Assembly (NCBI RefSeq): GCF_010093815.1
Contig: NW_022985557.1
Span: 62,001 to 126,000 of the forward strand
DNA length: 64,000 nucleotides
From: Pseudovirgaria hyperparasitica
Lineage: Eukaryota; Ascomycota; Dothideomycetes; Acrospermales; Acrospermaceae
Direction: 5' to 3'
The translations under genes and the position numbers were made by a program. This document shows, one piece after another, positions 13,110 through 24,858 of the stretch (position 1 is the first letter of the stretch; each line of letters starts with the position of its first letter). The notes below the pieces were generated by a model, which was given only the letters and a program-made list of their open reading frames with translations, ran no database searches and was not told where the DNA came from.

Positions 13110-13685
13110 TGCATTACGGCAGAAATCGTCTTCTTGGATGGGCGCACTTGGGTAAAACATACATACTGGTGTTAGGCGGTCAAAAATGGATTAGCGATGC
13201 TGCATGCATATAAATGTATATCTACGCATAAGTATGGTGTCACATAATAATCGTGATACTTGCCAAGGCCCTGATTACTCTGCCTCTGCTCCAAGGGATG
13301 TAATTAACGTCCACGGGTAGATTGAAACATTCGGTCTGTTCCATCACGTCAGCACGTGATACCGCGTTTTCACACCTCAGCGTTTGCACCAGAGTGGCCA
13401 CACTTTCCCTTGCCAAGTTACAACTCTAGCACTTCGACGGTGATCACATATAAAGCTGGGATTTTATGACTGGATTCAGATAGAAGAATTCGATTCGAGT
13501 CCCGTATCAAAGTCCTTTACTACGGTGTGTTTTGCGGGGATGCTGGTGCACACTTCAATTACTGACCTGACGTCAAGAATGGAAGCCTGACTTGCTCTCG
13601 CTAGCGGCTTACAGACCAATTAGAGAATTCTGTGCTCAGTAACTAATACAGAAAAGCGATATGCTGTTAAACCGATAGACGCGAC
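13110..13685. promoter_or_regulatory. Intergenic region upstream of APC5
   Basis: About 580 bases with no open frame worth calling. It contains a CACGTG E-box-like palindrome at 13353-13358, part of a longer stretch in which TCACGT and CACGTGA occur next to each other. It must carry the APC5 promoter and the CIA30 terminator. The motif is seen; its function is a guess. Confidence 0.35.
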
Positions 13686-16381
13686 ATGTCTCGTTACTTG
13701 ACGCCACCCAAGATAGGCCTCCTGGCTCTGGTGCGTCTGTACTGCGAGGGCGCAATTTCAAGCTCTGGAGCGATCTCCATTCTATCATTCATTGTGTCTC
13801 ATCTACTACCTCCACTTGCAGAAGGTTCAGATGATGAACATTCAACGAGAAGCTTCACTTTACCTGTCAGCGAGTTCGACAAGGCTACTAGCACCCTTTC
13901 ATCCATACATCCTGGTCAATCAGTCTTCGATCTGCTGATCCATAGATTATGGTCCATCGACTCGTTCCACGCTCTTCATGAATTCTTCTCAGGCCTAACT
14001 GACCTGCTTAATCATAGCAAAGAACGAGACAATGAATCGAGCTTTTCCTCGCCACCAAGTGCAACAGTCCTTTCTCGCACATCGCCATTGGGTGCATTTG
14101 TCCGGAGAGCTCAGCTGGAGTTCACAAGGCTTCAGTTTAACGATGCTCAAAAGCTCTGGATAGCTTTTTTGAAGTACAAGAGCCCTACTGCTGCCGCATG
14201 GAAGAGGCGGAGTTCAGCCGCGTCTCGCATAACCTTCGACGTTAACATTGATGAGCTTGGTATCGGCTCCGATAGTGACCTTTTCCAGGTGGCGTATGGA
14301 ACCTTACACCAGCCTATCCATAGTGAGGAGCTTAGTAGTACGGATGACATCGAACGTTTACTCGCGTTCCAAGCGGACAAACTTCAACGTAAGTGTAGAA
14401 GATCACAATACTTCTATGTCACTCACAGTCATGCAGGGCTCGGTATACGGATGCCACATGATATGAAAGAGAACCTGCGTGGTATGGTCGGTCCTGCAAG
14501 CACAGTGCCGAGTTTGTCCCATTTTGTCAGGTAAAGACTTCAAAATTGAGTGAAGTGTGACGTACGCTCAATTCCAGAACAGTTTCTTTGACGCCTGGAG
14601 AGCTGGAAACTATACATCAGCATTTGACAATCTTCATCGCTACTTTGATTATACGATGCAAGCAAGGGAGAAGACATTTTACCAATACGCCCTGTTGCAC
14701 ATGGCAATCCTACAGACAGACTTCGGATGCCTGAGCGAAGCCATATCCGCCATCAATGAAACAATTGCAACGGCTCGAGAGAACCAAGATATGAGCTGTC
14801 TCAACTTCTCCTTGGGTTGGCTCAACCATTTGAACCAAGCATTTCCCCATCAGATGCGAGGCATCAGGGATCAGGGTTTGAATGGCTCTGAGAGGGATGC
14901 TCTCAATTTTCTGAAGTTGAAAGCCAAAGAGAGCAAGATGTTCTCTTTGTTAAGTTCAGCACTCCTCAGTGAGGCTAGACTCGACTTGTCATACGTAAGC
15001 CGCTGGTGTAGGATCGTGATCGAAGACGATACTTATCAAATATAGGGCGAAAGAAGTATTACCAAGGCTTTCCAACATATATATCAAGCCTCGCACATCA
15101 ACATTAGAGAGAATTTATCTGGAGGATTTGGCTCTCAGCTACTCATGCATTCCGCGGTCTTTGGGCGACTCGGTAGGTTCATCCTCGTTGGTGCATAAAA
15201 TTGTGCTGATCACAATACAGGCGTGGAACATCTAGCGAGTGCCTATTGCGACATCATCCTCAAATGCTACCGACCCAATGTTCCAACAGAAGAGATGCTG
15301 CGTGCCATTTGCCGCATGTCGTTTACTGTAAGCATGCGAGCCTCAAACAATGTCGGAAGCTTATACGTGACAGGCAGCCCGCTCCGGACGATACGAACAT
15401 GCAATTCAAATGCTCGAGAGTGTCAGGCCAGGTGTACACCGGACTTTGAAGTTCAGTCAGACCATCACGGGCTATCTCGGCCTTGTGAAGCTATTGCAGG
15501 CTATGAGGAGGTGAATCTCAATAGTATACACGCAGTAATGCTGCTAACACTACGCAGATCCAACCGTACGGCTGCCGAGCATATACTTCAACAACTAGCT
15601 ACTGGATTCTCATTCAATCCGGATCTTCGCACACTGATACTTCAGCTTTCGATCATGTTCCACATCCGATTGGGATCACTCTCGAAAGCTTTCGACCTTA
15701 TCGAGGAACTTGCGAATGAGTTGAAAGAGGAGACTGCTGATATCTCTCAGCGACTTTACCTACTCGTTATGAAGGCACGTCTATACGCCAAGGCTGGAGA
15801 GCCGCAGAAAGGCTTCAGCGTGGCATTGAGGGCTGCCAGCACTGCCCACCGCTTCCAAGCCTTCCCCATCTTCTGGGAAGCTATCGGATTCATCGCAAAC
15901 ATTCTCAGCCACTTGAATGAGTTTGATGCTGCTCGTCGTATGCTGGATGCAGTCATCCCACAAGTAAGTCGTAGCTCTGTTTGAGCGAGCAAAATGCGTG
16001 TACTTATATGAAGTAGTGTCTCGAGAATGGAGACACTGAGCTGTGTGCCTTGCTCTATTCTTTCCAAGCGGACGCCTACATGGGTTTGGCCGGGCGAGCC
16101 GAAGAGGCTGGACGGCGAAGGACCGCTTGTGTGAGTAAGGCTGAGGTCTATATCGACAGGGCGAGACAACGTATGGCTTTTATACCTCTTCAAGGAGTAC
16201 CACCTGACTTGTCATAGACTATAAGCGTATTGAAGACTGGCGCGGTGAATGCGAAATGCTCAAGAAGAGGGCGATCATCGCAAGGGTTCGGGGGGACGAC
16301 AATTTGGCGAATGATTGGGCTGCTCAGTGCCTTTCGGTACACAACGCAGCTCAAGAAAAGATGGAAAATATCGTCGACTAG
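13686..16381 (+). CDS. APC5: Anaphase-promoting complex subunit 5 (APC5)
   Basis: A scaffold TPR subunit of the APC/C, the ubiquitin ligase that drives cells out of mitosis. The N-terminus MSRYLTPPKIGLLALVRLY is diagnostic of Apc5. The central AWRAGNYTSAFDNLHRYFDY and YQYALLHMAILQTDFG segments are the conserved TPR-containing core. I count about eight introns, near 14391, 14530, 15000, 15170, 15330, 15510, 15965 and 16170. The reading ends ...NAAQEKMENIVD with the stop at 16379-16381. The border at about 14530 is the least certain: in-phase joining needs a GTCAGG donor. APC5 converges on COX13, the arrangement often found beside the mating-type locus of Pezizomycotina. Confidence 0.9.
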
Positions 16382-16649
16382 GTCTCTGAATCAGTACCTT
16401 TGGAGGGTCACTAGGCTGGACCATTACAGGCGTCAAGTCAGAGCCATTTATATCATGCGCGACGAGGCACCTGCAAGTTACCATCGACTTATGTGTATCC
16501 GTGTAGGGTTATGATGATAAACAGTTTGCATTCGTCACTCTCCGCAATTGACGGTTAAACAAAAGGAATCTACTATCTGACATCGTCCTTTCTGTACAGT
16601 GTGCAATTCGCTCTCTTCTGATAATCCTTGTGATTGTTGGACAAATGAT

Positions 16650-17182
16650 TTATTCGTCCTTTTTGTGGTAGTTGACCTTGTCGTTCCAGAAAAGTGTCTG
16701 CGAGAAAAAGCGTCAGCGGCGGAAAAGATTGCATGGCAGCGTGGCCGTGTCTTTGCTCACCTTGTCACCATTACCCCAGAAGAAGTTTTTAGTCCGAATG
16801 TTTTGGTATGCGTATTCAGTCCTCTCCTCTAGAGGGGGCAGGGTGTCCCAATGCGCCCAATGGGCCTTCCATCGGACCCAGGCGTTGGCAACTCCGAGCG
16901 CGATGAGAGGAAGAGCAACGTAGATAGAAAGCTTTCGCCAGAGTTCTGCGTGCAAATGTTAGCCATAGTCCTTCCAGTAACCGATTCTCAAGATTCCGGG
17001 GAGTTGATTGCCATACCGGTGGTTTGGGCAGCATGCTGCTTGACAGCCCAGCGCTCGCGATTGAATGCATTGTCGGCTGCGCCTTGAAACGGGCTGGGTC
17101 CAGAGGAGTAGGGACGATGAGCAGCGAAGCGTTGAGCGCGAAGCAGCTGTGCCGAGCGAGTGGTGAAACGTTGAGACATCAT
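16650..17182 (-). CDS. COX13: Cytochrome c oxidase subunit VIa (COX13)
   Basis: A small nuclear-encoded subunit of mitochondrial complex IV. Three exons (17182-17017, 16945-16761, 16697-16650) give 132 residues. The N-terminus MMSQRFTTRSAQLLRAQRF is a basic presequence. The core ELWRKLSIYVALPLIALG is the single membrane helix, followed by RTEYAYQNIRTKNFFWGNGDK. A small last exon adds TLFWNDKVNYHKKDE, exactly the family C-terminus. The start is chosen at 17182 because the upstream in-frame extension is not mitochondrial-like. It is head to head with APN2 (about 310 bases between starts), a pairing conserved next to MAT in many filamentous ascomycetes. Confidence 0.95.
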
Positions 17183-17494
17183 CTTCGGGCGTCGGTGGAG
17201 TGGAGAGTTGCAACGGAAATGGGAGCACGTCGAAGTTGGATTGACGTCGAAGTACCTAGGTAGGTGAGGTTCCTCTAGTGCTTGGCGTGCGCTTTGCCGA
17301 ATTAGACTGTCACGTGTTGCTGCTTTTAGCGCGTTCCTACTGTGACGTCTGCCTTTGAGGCGTAAGTGTGCCTTCACCCAACAACATACCGGACGACGCG
17401 CCGGAAGGAGGCCCTACGGATATGAGCTTCTAAGCTCAAGTTGTACGTCTCTAAATATCCGCCGCTGCGCTATATATCGACTTGATGGATCGCA
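17183..17494. promoter_or_regulatory. Divergent COX13/APN2 promoter
   Basis: A 312-base intergenic region that must drive both genes. An out-of-frame ATG lies at 17484, 11 bases before the APN2 start. No other feature is clear. Confidence 0.6.
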
Positions 17495-19497
17495 ATGCCT
17501 TTGCGCATTACCACATGGAACGTGAACGGAATTCGTAATCCATTCGGGTACCAACCATGGAAGGAAGCCAAATCCCTCGGTGGTATGTTCGATATCCTGG
17601 AAGCTGACATTGTGATCATGCAAGAACTCAAAATACAGCGGAAAGATCTTCAGGATCACCATGTGCTAGTTGATGGATGGGATGCGTACTTCAGCCTTCC
17701 AAAGGACAAGAAAGGTGCGCAGCAGAATATCATGGTGGTCATCATACTGGAGGTTGACTGACTTGATCTAGGATACTCTGGTGTTGGAATTTACACTAGA
17801 AAATGCAAATGCAACCCAATTCGCGCCGAGGAAGGTCTTCTTGGCGTTCTCTGTCCGCCAAACTCTGATGAACCTTACTGTGAGATGAATCCCGAAGATT
17901 GTATCGGCGGCTATCCAACGCAGGCTCAGCTAGAAGATCTGGGCGTTGATGTGGACGCGAAGTACCTTGACTCTGAAGGCCGATGCGTGGTTGTGGAGTT
18001 TCCGGCTTTCGTGCTTTTTGGAATTTATAGCCCAGCCAACAGCAATGGCCAACGTGACGATTTTCGCTATGGGTTCATGTGTGCAATGGATCTGAGAATC
18101 AGGAACCTTGTGAAGATGGGCAAGCGTGTGGTCGTTACAGGCGATCTGAACGTCTCACGGGAGCCAAAGGATACAGCGGCGTGCATGGAAGACATAACAA
18201 AGGGAGGCATAAGTCTCGACGAGTACATATCCTCGCCAAATCGGCGCGTTTTCAATCAGTTGTTGGAAGGGGGGCCAGTGTTACAGCCTCGAGATCCTGG
18301 GCGTGATTCGCCTGTTCTATGGGACATTTGCAGAGGCTTTCATCCAGAACGCGAGGGAATGTACACACATTGGGAAGTTAAAGTCAATGCGAGGCCTGGA
18401 AACTTCGGAAGCCGAATCGATTATGTTCTTTGCAGTCTAGACATGAAGGACTGGTTCGAGGCGTCCGATATACAGGCTGGGCTCCATGTAGGCATCCCCT
18501 CGTACTGGCTCAACTCTCACTAACACTTCAGGGCTCCGATCACTGTCCTGTGTATGCAGTTATCAAGGATAACATCGACTTGAACGGAAAGCCTACTGAA
18601 ACACTAGATGTCATGAGCCTTGAAGGGGTTTTCAGAAACAGTATCAGACAACGAGAACTGAACACGAAAGAAATGCCAGAGTTCTGCGCACGTCGTATGC
18701 CTGAATTCTACAATCGTCGCAATATAAAGGACATGTTCACCAAAAGACCGTCCTTAAGCACCCAGAAGTCAGCAGTACTGACAATCGATGACACTGTTGC
18801 TCAGTCTTCCCGCGAAAGCGCCGTTGACTGTACAGCGCAAACATCAAATGGCAAAGGGGCCGGTAAAGCCATCCACGGCATCAAGCGCGCTCGACCGGAA
18901 TCCACACAGAGCAAGACCATCAAGCGTATAAAGTCCACAAGCCTACCGAAAGGTCCAGCGCGCCCTAGCGGCCAAATGTCTATGCGGAACTTCTTCCAAA
19001 ATGGCCCTCTATCTCCATCCAAGCCCAGTCCCTCTAGAACACCAGCATCAGACACCACAACTCCGCCCACTTCCACACAAGCTTCGAATGATACAGAGAT
19101 AATTGGACCCGTCGCTTCCTTTTCTCCTTCAACCCCCTCTACAAAATCCATACATCGCACTTGCCGCACACCCTCCCCGACGCAAGCAAGATCGAGGACT
19201 CCCACATCAACAGCAAAGACTCCACAGTCATCGTATGAACCTCCTTTAGAATCTGGAAGCCCTCACGACGCAAAACTGTCATGGGTCAAGCTATTTAGCA
19301 AGAAACCTCCACCCAGATGTGAGGGACATGAGGAGCCCTGCATAAGCCTCAAGACGGGCAAGAAAGGTGCAAATCAAGGTCGAGAGTTCTGGATATGCGC
19401 AAGACCACTAGGACCTAAGGGTGAGAAGGAAAGAGGTAGCGATTGGCGTTGTCGCACATTCATATGGTCCAGTGACTGGAACAGCGCAAGGGCGTGA
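17495..19497 (+). CDS. APN2: AP endonuclease 2 / DNA lyase (APN2)
   Basis: A class II apurinic/apyrimidinic endonuclease and 3'-phosphodiesterase of base excision repair. Exons 17495-17714, 17772-18487 and 18532-19497 give 633 residues. The exonuclease III fold shows TTWNVNGIRN (residues 5-14), ADIVIMQELKIQ, YSPANSNG, TGDLNVSREPKD, SRIDYVLCS and GSDHCPV. The last carries the catalytic Asp and His, restored by splicing at 18487/18532. The C-terminal half is low-complexity Ser/Pro/Thr. It holds QMSMRNFF (about 460-467), which fits the PCNA-interacting consensus Q-x-x-[ILM]-x-x-F-F. A GRF zinc finger (about 572-630) begins PPRCEGHEEPC and continues through GREFWICARP. APN2 is the classic flank of the MAT locus. 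Confidence 0.95.
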
Positions 19498-22070
19498 AGA
19501 ACATCGAACAAAGATATTCGACACGCCTGTTCCTCTGGCCGTCCTCAAAAGTACCTTCTTAGTAAGCTTCGTTGTTCTTCAAGAGTCATTTCTTGGTATA
19601 TCAACACATCGTATAGCCGTGAGAACGAAGGGTGTGGGCACGCGTGGGCTTGACGAGACAAGCCACTCTCATATTATGCGGTACATGCCATAGCGAATCA
19701 TTGGATAGTAGAATCTTGCATATATATGCAGCAAGGAATATGTTTTATTGCTGGACGAGGGTAGGTCAGCATCTTACGACCAGTCACGAAGCGAATTTCT
19801 AATTATATTTCCCTCGACGTTCAAATACCTCAAAGTTTCCTATCACCTGTAGTTTCAATTCTCCTTGTAGCCACAATTCTCCTCGTAGTCACAATTCTCC
19901 TCGTAGTCCGAATTTTCCTTGTAGTCGCAATTCTCCTCATGGGCCCAACTTTCCTTGTGGTCCCAACTCTCCTTGTGGTCATGCTCTTATTACGGTCTCA
20001 GCTCTCTTTGTAGTCTCAACTCTCCTTGTAGTCTCAACTCTCCATGTAGTCTCAACTCTCCTTGTAGTCTCAACTCTCCTTGTAGTCTCAACTCCGGTGT
20101 ATGAACAAAGTCGTTTGAGTTTGTGTACTGTGACTCTTCTCGTAACTCTACGCAAGGTATCTATTTGATTATGTCATGTTTGACAAGACAGCTGAATGAT
20201 TCCTTTAAAGTCTAGTCCATTGACTTATCGACTGACTGATGCACGCCATCATGTAGTACCCGCGGCCCATCGACTGAAGCTTCCACACCACCATGCCAAG
20301 ACTCACGATAACCCCTTAATATCCTTACATCCCTGAAGAAAGCATATACGAGTAGGTTTGCGATGCGCCTTAGAGATGGGAATAAGTGTAGCGCAAAAAG
20401 CGTCAAGGGTGAACCTGAGGTTTTGCAAATGTTTGATAGCGACGTTTGGTTCGCACGCCAAATGCACCGCGCACACTATGGCAGAATCTGACAAAATCTG
20501 CTACTACTGTTTGGCCACATGTTGATGCCGTCAGTGTGTCTGGTACATCAGAGCGTCATCCCCAGGTTCGCTGCCTCACCTTGCTGCCGCACCGCCACTC
20601 TGTCCCTGGCCGCCACGTCCACAAGCTCAGGCCCTCAGGCCATCACAAGACCGTCATAGCTACGAGCCTCACTCTTTGGGCTCACCGATGCCATTACGTA
20701 TTCCCAGCCTCACGAATTAAGCACTGTCGCACCGATCTGCCGATCTTCAGGACGCTGCTGCCTGTCCCGTCCAGCCCCCCTTATGTCGGGTGTCACAAGG
20801 TGGAGCTCGAGCAGTCCCCGAACGTAGGAGTCATCTGGGTGGCTGGGAGACGGGAGATTGCGTTTCAGGCCATTTTGAAGCAATCGCCGAAGCCGGCATT
20901 GGTGCTAGCGCCGTGCAAAAATTTTCTGAAAGGCTGCCGCCCCCCCTCGTAGTGAGCGCGAGAAAAATCTGGGCAGCGAGGGCTCCCACTTTTTGGAGGG
21001 ATGTGGGCGCCTTACTGCCTTGGCCTGCGAAGGCGAAGCTGAAGGTCTCCCAGCTATGAAGACAATCACATTGGCCAAGATGCTCGCGATGCTCGTGATG
21101 GCATTGCGAGCACATATCGTAATAGCACTCGGTCAAGATCCAGTCGTCACATAGCAAGCAAAAGACGAGCACCACAAGCAAAGCATCATGAGACCAGTGT
21201 TTTGTATTTGATGTTGATTTCATTGTTTTACTATGGCACTGAGCCAGATTTTCTACGGAATTGCTATCTAAACGCTCCATCCATCCATCCATTGCCAACT
21301 TTTCTCTACAGGAAGACCGAGTCCAAAGCCTCTGGCAAAGCTCATGCAAGCGTGACCAAGCAACACAGCCAGCCAGTCCAGCCAAGAAGAAGGAAGACCA
21401 TGATGAGGGAGTTGACCAAACAATAAAGCAAACGCATGCATACCATTCCTTTCAATGTCTCGCCGTCGCTATGCCAAAGACTGCCGTCCGCTCCTATGCA
21501 TCCGTGAAGAAGAAAGAAACTAAACCTGCCCACCAAGTCTTTTGCAATGAATGATGCTCTTTTCGCCGCTAGAGTCATTGCTAAACATGCTTCGAGTGAC
21601 AGGACAAATTGTAAAATGTGATGGGATATGAGTATGGGAAAACAAGTGTAAGCGACTGCCGAAAAGGTCGAGTCGAGGGTGCAGTGGTGATGTGAAAACA
21701 ATGGAACATTCGAAGTAATGAGCCGATAGTCCGAAATGGGGTGTGATCTTGTACCTGCACCACACGCTTGAGAAGAAAGTCATAGTCGTGAATCTTCGTG
21801 TCCGCAAAACTTTGTCTCAGTGCCAGCACGCTAGGCTACGTCACCCATTTACCTTTAGGCACGGCCACGTGCCGGACTTGAATAGGCTGATCACAACCGT
21901 TCCATGAACTTATCGTATAGCACATCGTCCAACCGCAACACAGAGTGGAAGTCAAACATCACGTTATGGCACTCAACAGACTGACTGGAGGCATTGAAGG
22001 TAGAATCATAATGATGCACGTTCCATGTTTCTGCTAACCTTTCCTAGGCCAGAGGCATTACTCTTTCAAC
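19498..22070. other. Intergenic stretch between APN2 and the 452-residue gene
   Basis: About 2.6 kb without a convincing gene. The frames at 20.4-21.4 kb overlap on both strands and have Cys/His/Pro-rich, unprotein-like composition. The one clear structure is the minisatellite at 19853-20095, listed separately. The left edge of the MAT idiomorph may fall in this stretch. Confidence 0.5.
19853..20095. repeat. 18-bp minisatellite, about 13.5 copies
   Basis: Direct tandem repeat with consensus TCTCAACTCTCCTTGTAG. Copies at the 3' end (19997-20095) are near-identical. Copies toward the 5' end diverge step by step (CAATTCTCCTCGTAG, CAACTTTCCTTGTGG), and one near 19980 is degenerate. An 18-bp period keeps a reading frame, but TAG recurs in every copy in one plus frame, and no gene spans the array. 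Confidence 0.9.
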
Positions 22071-23429
22071 ATGTTGAGCAAGTTGAAACAAGACTTTGCC
22101 AATCTTCCCTATCAGACTTTCCGAGATTATTATGAGAACCTTGAGGATTATGCGAAGCTCGCAGCAAAGGTCAATCGAAGGGTGAAACGGCTTATGATAC
22201 AGTGTGAAAGTCTCTACCAGAAGCCTCAAATCTTCCCACCAACCGAATCACGCGATACGTTCTTTGAGAATCTGGCACCCTTCCTTGAAAAAGCTGGTGT
22301 GATCCTTGAGGTGATAGAAAAGCTGGCACCGCTTGCGCAAGAACATCGAGAGCTGATAAAGCGAGGTCACACTGCTTACATGAGACGGACTCGACCAACA
22401 TTCGTTTGGGGTATCAAGCCCTGGAGTCAATTCCTACGACCTGGTGCACCTGGCGCATCTTTCGCTTTCGCATCCAATCTTCCCCAACAGCAATTCAGCT
22501 TGCAGGTTCTGCCGCGCGGGGGCATTTGTATCTGGTCGACATGGCTCGCTGATGCGGAATCGGAGCTGGAGAAGGAGGAGCTCAATCGTACGGGCTATCT
22601 GTCAGATCACGAGGACTTGTGGCCTGATGAATATTACTGTACGCAAGGATATGACGGACTCTACCGCAAACTTTCAAGGGAGGCCGATCAAGAGGAGTCT
22701 CGTATAAAGCACGTTGGGTACGACGACGAAGAGCCTTACTACTTCGGCCCCAGATCTCTCGAGCAGTACAACCAAATGCTCTCAATTGCAGATGGCGAGC
22801 ACCATCATGAATTCGAAACCGCAGACCTGGACCAATTCGAATACTACGAGATCACCACTTATATTCCTTCGAAGGGAACTCACAAGGTCCGAGAACCAAG
22901 AAGGATATTCCCTAAGCTGCTCTATACCAAGTTCGAACTAACAGAAATCTCTTATCCTGAGCTGAACCGAATCGTAGGACGCAAAGCAAGTCATGAGGAG
23001 GTTTACGGCTCAGTTCTAAGACGTCAAGAATTCACGACTCGCGCCCCTGAACCTGAACTTGAACTTGTTGATAATAACAAGCGCCAAACCCGGAATAGGT
23101 TTCCGAAAAGAGCTAGAATTTTGAGTAGAAGTTACGCAAAGCAGGCATTGGCATTCTATCATCGTTATATCAAGGATGCACCAAACTACAACCAGCGGGG
23201 TGGGGCTATTCCTTTTGGTAGGATTTTGAGTCGTCGTGTTAGCTTGAAGGTTTCAAAAGTCGAGCGAATTATGGAGTTGAAAGCCTTTGATGATGTTTGG
23301 TGGACTTTGCTTCACCATATGGAATTCTTAGAGGGGGTCAACAGGAATGACTTAGATAAAATATTGGGCGATATCGGCGACCATGTTTTGGCTGAGCTCG
23401 ATCTGGGAGGCCTAGAAGCGTTGTTGTGA
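22071..23429 (+). CDS. Uncharacterised 452-residue protein beside MAT1-1-1
   Basis: I do not recognise this protein. It is a single uninterrupted exon starting at ATG 22071. Residues 1-110 look helical and charged (MLSKLKQDFANLPYQTF, then VIEKLAPLAQEHRELIK). The middle (about 180-290) is acidic and Tyr-rich. A basic stretch near 340-365 (KRQTRNRFPKRARI) could be a nuclear localisation signal. The C-terminus has DDVWWTLLHHMEFL. There is no signal peptide or membrane span. It lies between APN2 and MAT1-1-1 on the same strand. Several Mycosphaerellaceae/Teratosphaeriaceae mating loci carry an extra gene in this neighbourhood (MATORF1, also called MAT1-1-10), so that is the first candidate. This is an inference from position only. 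Confidence 0.7.
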   Translation: MLSKLKQDFANLPYQTFRDYYENLEDYAKLAAKVNRRVKRLMIQCESLYQKPQIFPPTESRDTFFENLAPFLEKAGVILEVIEKLAPLAQEHRELIKRGHTAYMRRTRPTFVWGIKPWSQFLRPGAPGASFAFASNLPQQQFSLQVLPRGGICIWSTWLADAESELEKEELNRTGYLSDHEDLWPDEYYCTQGYDGLYRKLSREADQEESRIKHVGYDDEEPYYFGPRSLEQYNQMLSIADGEHHHEFETADLDQFEYYEITTYIPSKGTHKVREPRRIFPKLLYTKFELTEISYPELNRIVGRKASHEEVYGSVLRRQEFTTRAPEPELELVDNNKRQTRNRFPKRARILSRSYAKQALAFYHRYIKDAPNYNQRGGAIPFGRILSRRVSLKVSKVERIMELKAFDDVWWTLLHHMEFLEGVNRNDLDKILGDIGDHVLAELDLGGLEALL

Positions 23430-23741
23430 GGATTAATCGGGTTAGCGTGTTCGGGATAGGAAGTGAACAAGACAATGCAATCGCCGAATCTACCAACATT
23501 TTACACACAGAAAATGCAACAAGTGAATCTGCTCAAGAACGAATTCAAATGACGCTAGCAACCAGCCTCTTCTAATTTCTCTGTTGATATAAATCGAGCT
23601 CGCGAGGTGCAAAATTTTCTCCTCTGCAAAAACCTCAACATACAACTTCTCCAACATTTCCTCACCTCTACTTCTTCTACCTTGCTAAACCTCACTTTCC
23701 ACCAACCTTTCGACAATTGCCTTTGTCAATCAATCGTCGCA
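23430..23741. promoter_or_regulatory. Upstream region of MAT1-1-1
   Basis: A 312-base intergenic region. A TATA-like GATATAAAT lies at 23586-23594, about 150 bases before the MAT1-1-1 ATG, and is followed by a pyrimidine-rich leader with many CAAC/CTTC stretches, as is common at fungal transcription starts. The motif is seen; promoter use is inferred. Confidence 0.5.
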
Positions 23742-24858
23742 ATGTCTTCTTCTGATTTTGATCATGTTGACTGGGCTGCTGATTTCCTCACGCACCAGAT
23801 GCAGGGCTGGAAACCTGCCCAATTCGCCCGTTTCTTCGACAAGGTTTCCATCGTTCAGTTCCAGCTCCCGCAGGACTTCAGTTTCGGCAATGACAACGAT
23901 ACTTACTCTGTCAATGACTTCAACTTGACTGCTCTTGAGCTCCAGGGCTATTCACCAGGCTTTTCTGGAAACTACAGCGTCGTCAGCTCGCCCTCGGTTG
24001 TCAACAGTCCTGAAACTGACACTGATGATGCTGATGGCTCCACTACTCTTCAGGTCATTCCAAAGGCTGAGCGAGTTATCAAGCCTGAGCAGAAAGATCG
24101 CCGCAACAAGAAGCTTACCATGAGAAAAGCAGCTGATCTCACTGTCAAGCGCCCCAAGGGTGTCAACGCTTTCATGTGTTTCAGAGGTTTGTGCATTGAT
24201 TCTCATTTTCAAATGTTCACCTCAGCTAACTTATCCAGCTCACCATTGCACTGCTTTCTTCAGCTTGGGAGAACAGAAGCTCCGTTCTGCCTTTATCGGT
24301 CAGCTCTGGGCAGGAGATGTTTGCCGTCGCGAGTGGATCATCTTGGCCATTGCCTATTCCACCATTCGTGATGCCGTTGGCAAAGACAATGCCCCAATCA
24401 AAGTCTTCCTTGAACTCGTCTGTCCTTGGGTCGGAATTCCAGCTCCAGAGAACTATCTCTCAGCTTATGGCTACTCTCTCACTGAAGCCTCTGAGCTCGT
24501 GCAGCCTGCGCACTTCCCCAACCGCGAAGAGTTTAACATCCGCTCCGGCTTCACCGAGAAGGATGTCATTGAGTACTGTCAGTCCAACGGTTATCCTCAT
24601 GAGCTTCCAGTTGAGGAGACCGCCTCGTCTACCATGGTCATGACAGTTGCCTCCGCGCCCCAGGAGATGGAAGTCACCAACATGATGCCCCAGCCGGTTG
24701 TCAACAACGTCGACTTCAACATGGAGTCTCTGTTCGATCACCAGGACTACGGTAATCTCTACACCCTCGATGGTACCTCCTTCGACCAGAACTTCACTGC
24801 CATTCCTCAGGATGTTGGTATCAGCTTTGCTCCCGAGACCTTCTGGGATCTGAACTAA
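23742..24858 (+). CDS. MAT1-1-1: Mating-type alpha-box transcription factor (MAT1-1-1)
   Basis: The master regulator of MAT1-1 identity, a nuclear DNA-binding protein controlling pheromone and receptor genes. Exon 1 (23742-24186) and exon 2 (24239-24858) join across a 52-nt intron to give 354 residues. The alpha box runs from about residue 136 to 230. It shows KRPKGVNAFMCFR, the intron in phase 1 directly after this motif (the conserved position), then LRSAFIGQLWAGD, EWIILAIAYSTIRD and GKDNAPIKVFLELV. The box is preceded by an unusually long 135-residue region, partly acidic. The C-terminal 120 residues are Met/Asp/Asn-rich and may activate transcription. The start is ATG 23742 (MSSSDFDHVDWAADF), in a good context after CGCA. 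Confidence 0.95.

Noticed and set aside
20446-21385. Frames of 168 and 184 codons on opposite strands between APN2 and the 452-residue gene
   Set aside because: They overlap each other, are Cys/His/Pro-rich, and resemble no protein family.
13742-24858. Search for an HMG-box (MAT1-2-1) gene in the mating region
   Set aside because: No HMG-box-like sequence seen on either strand. Only the alpha-box gene is present.
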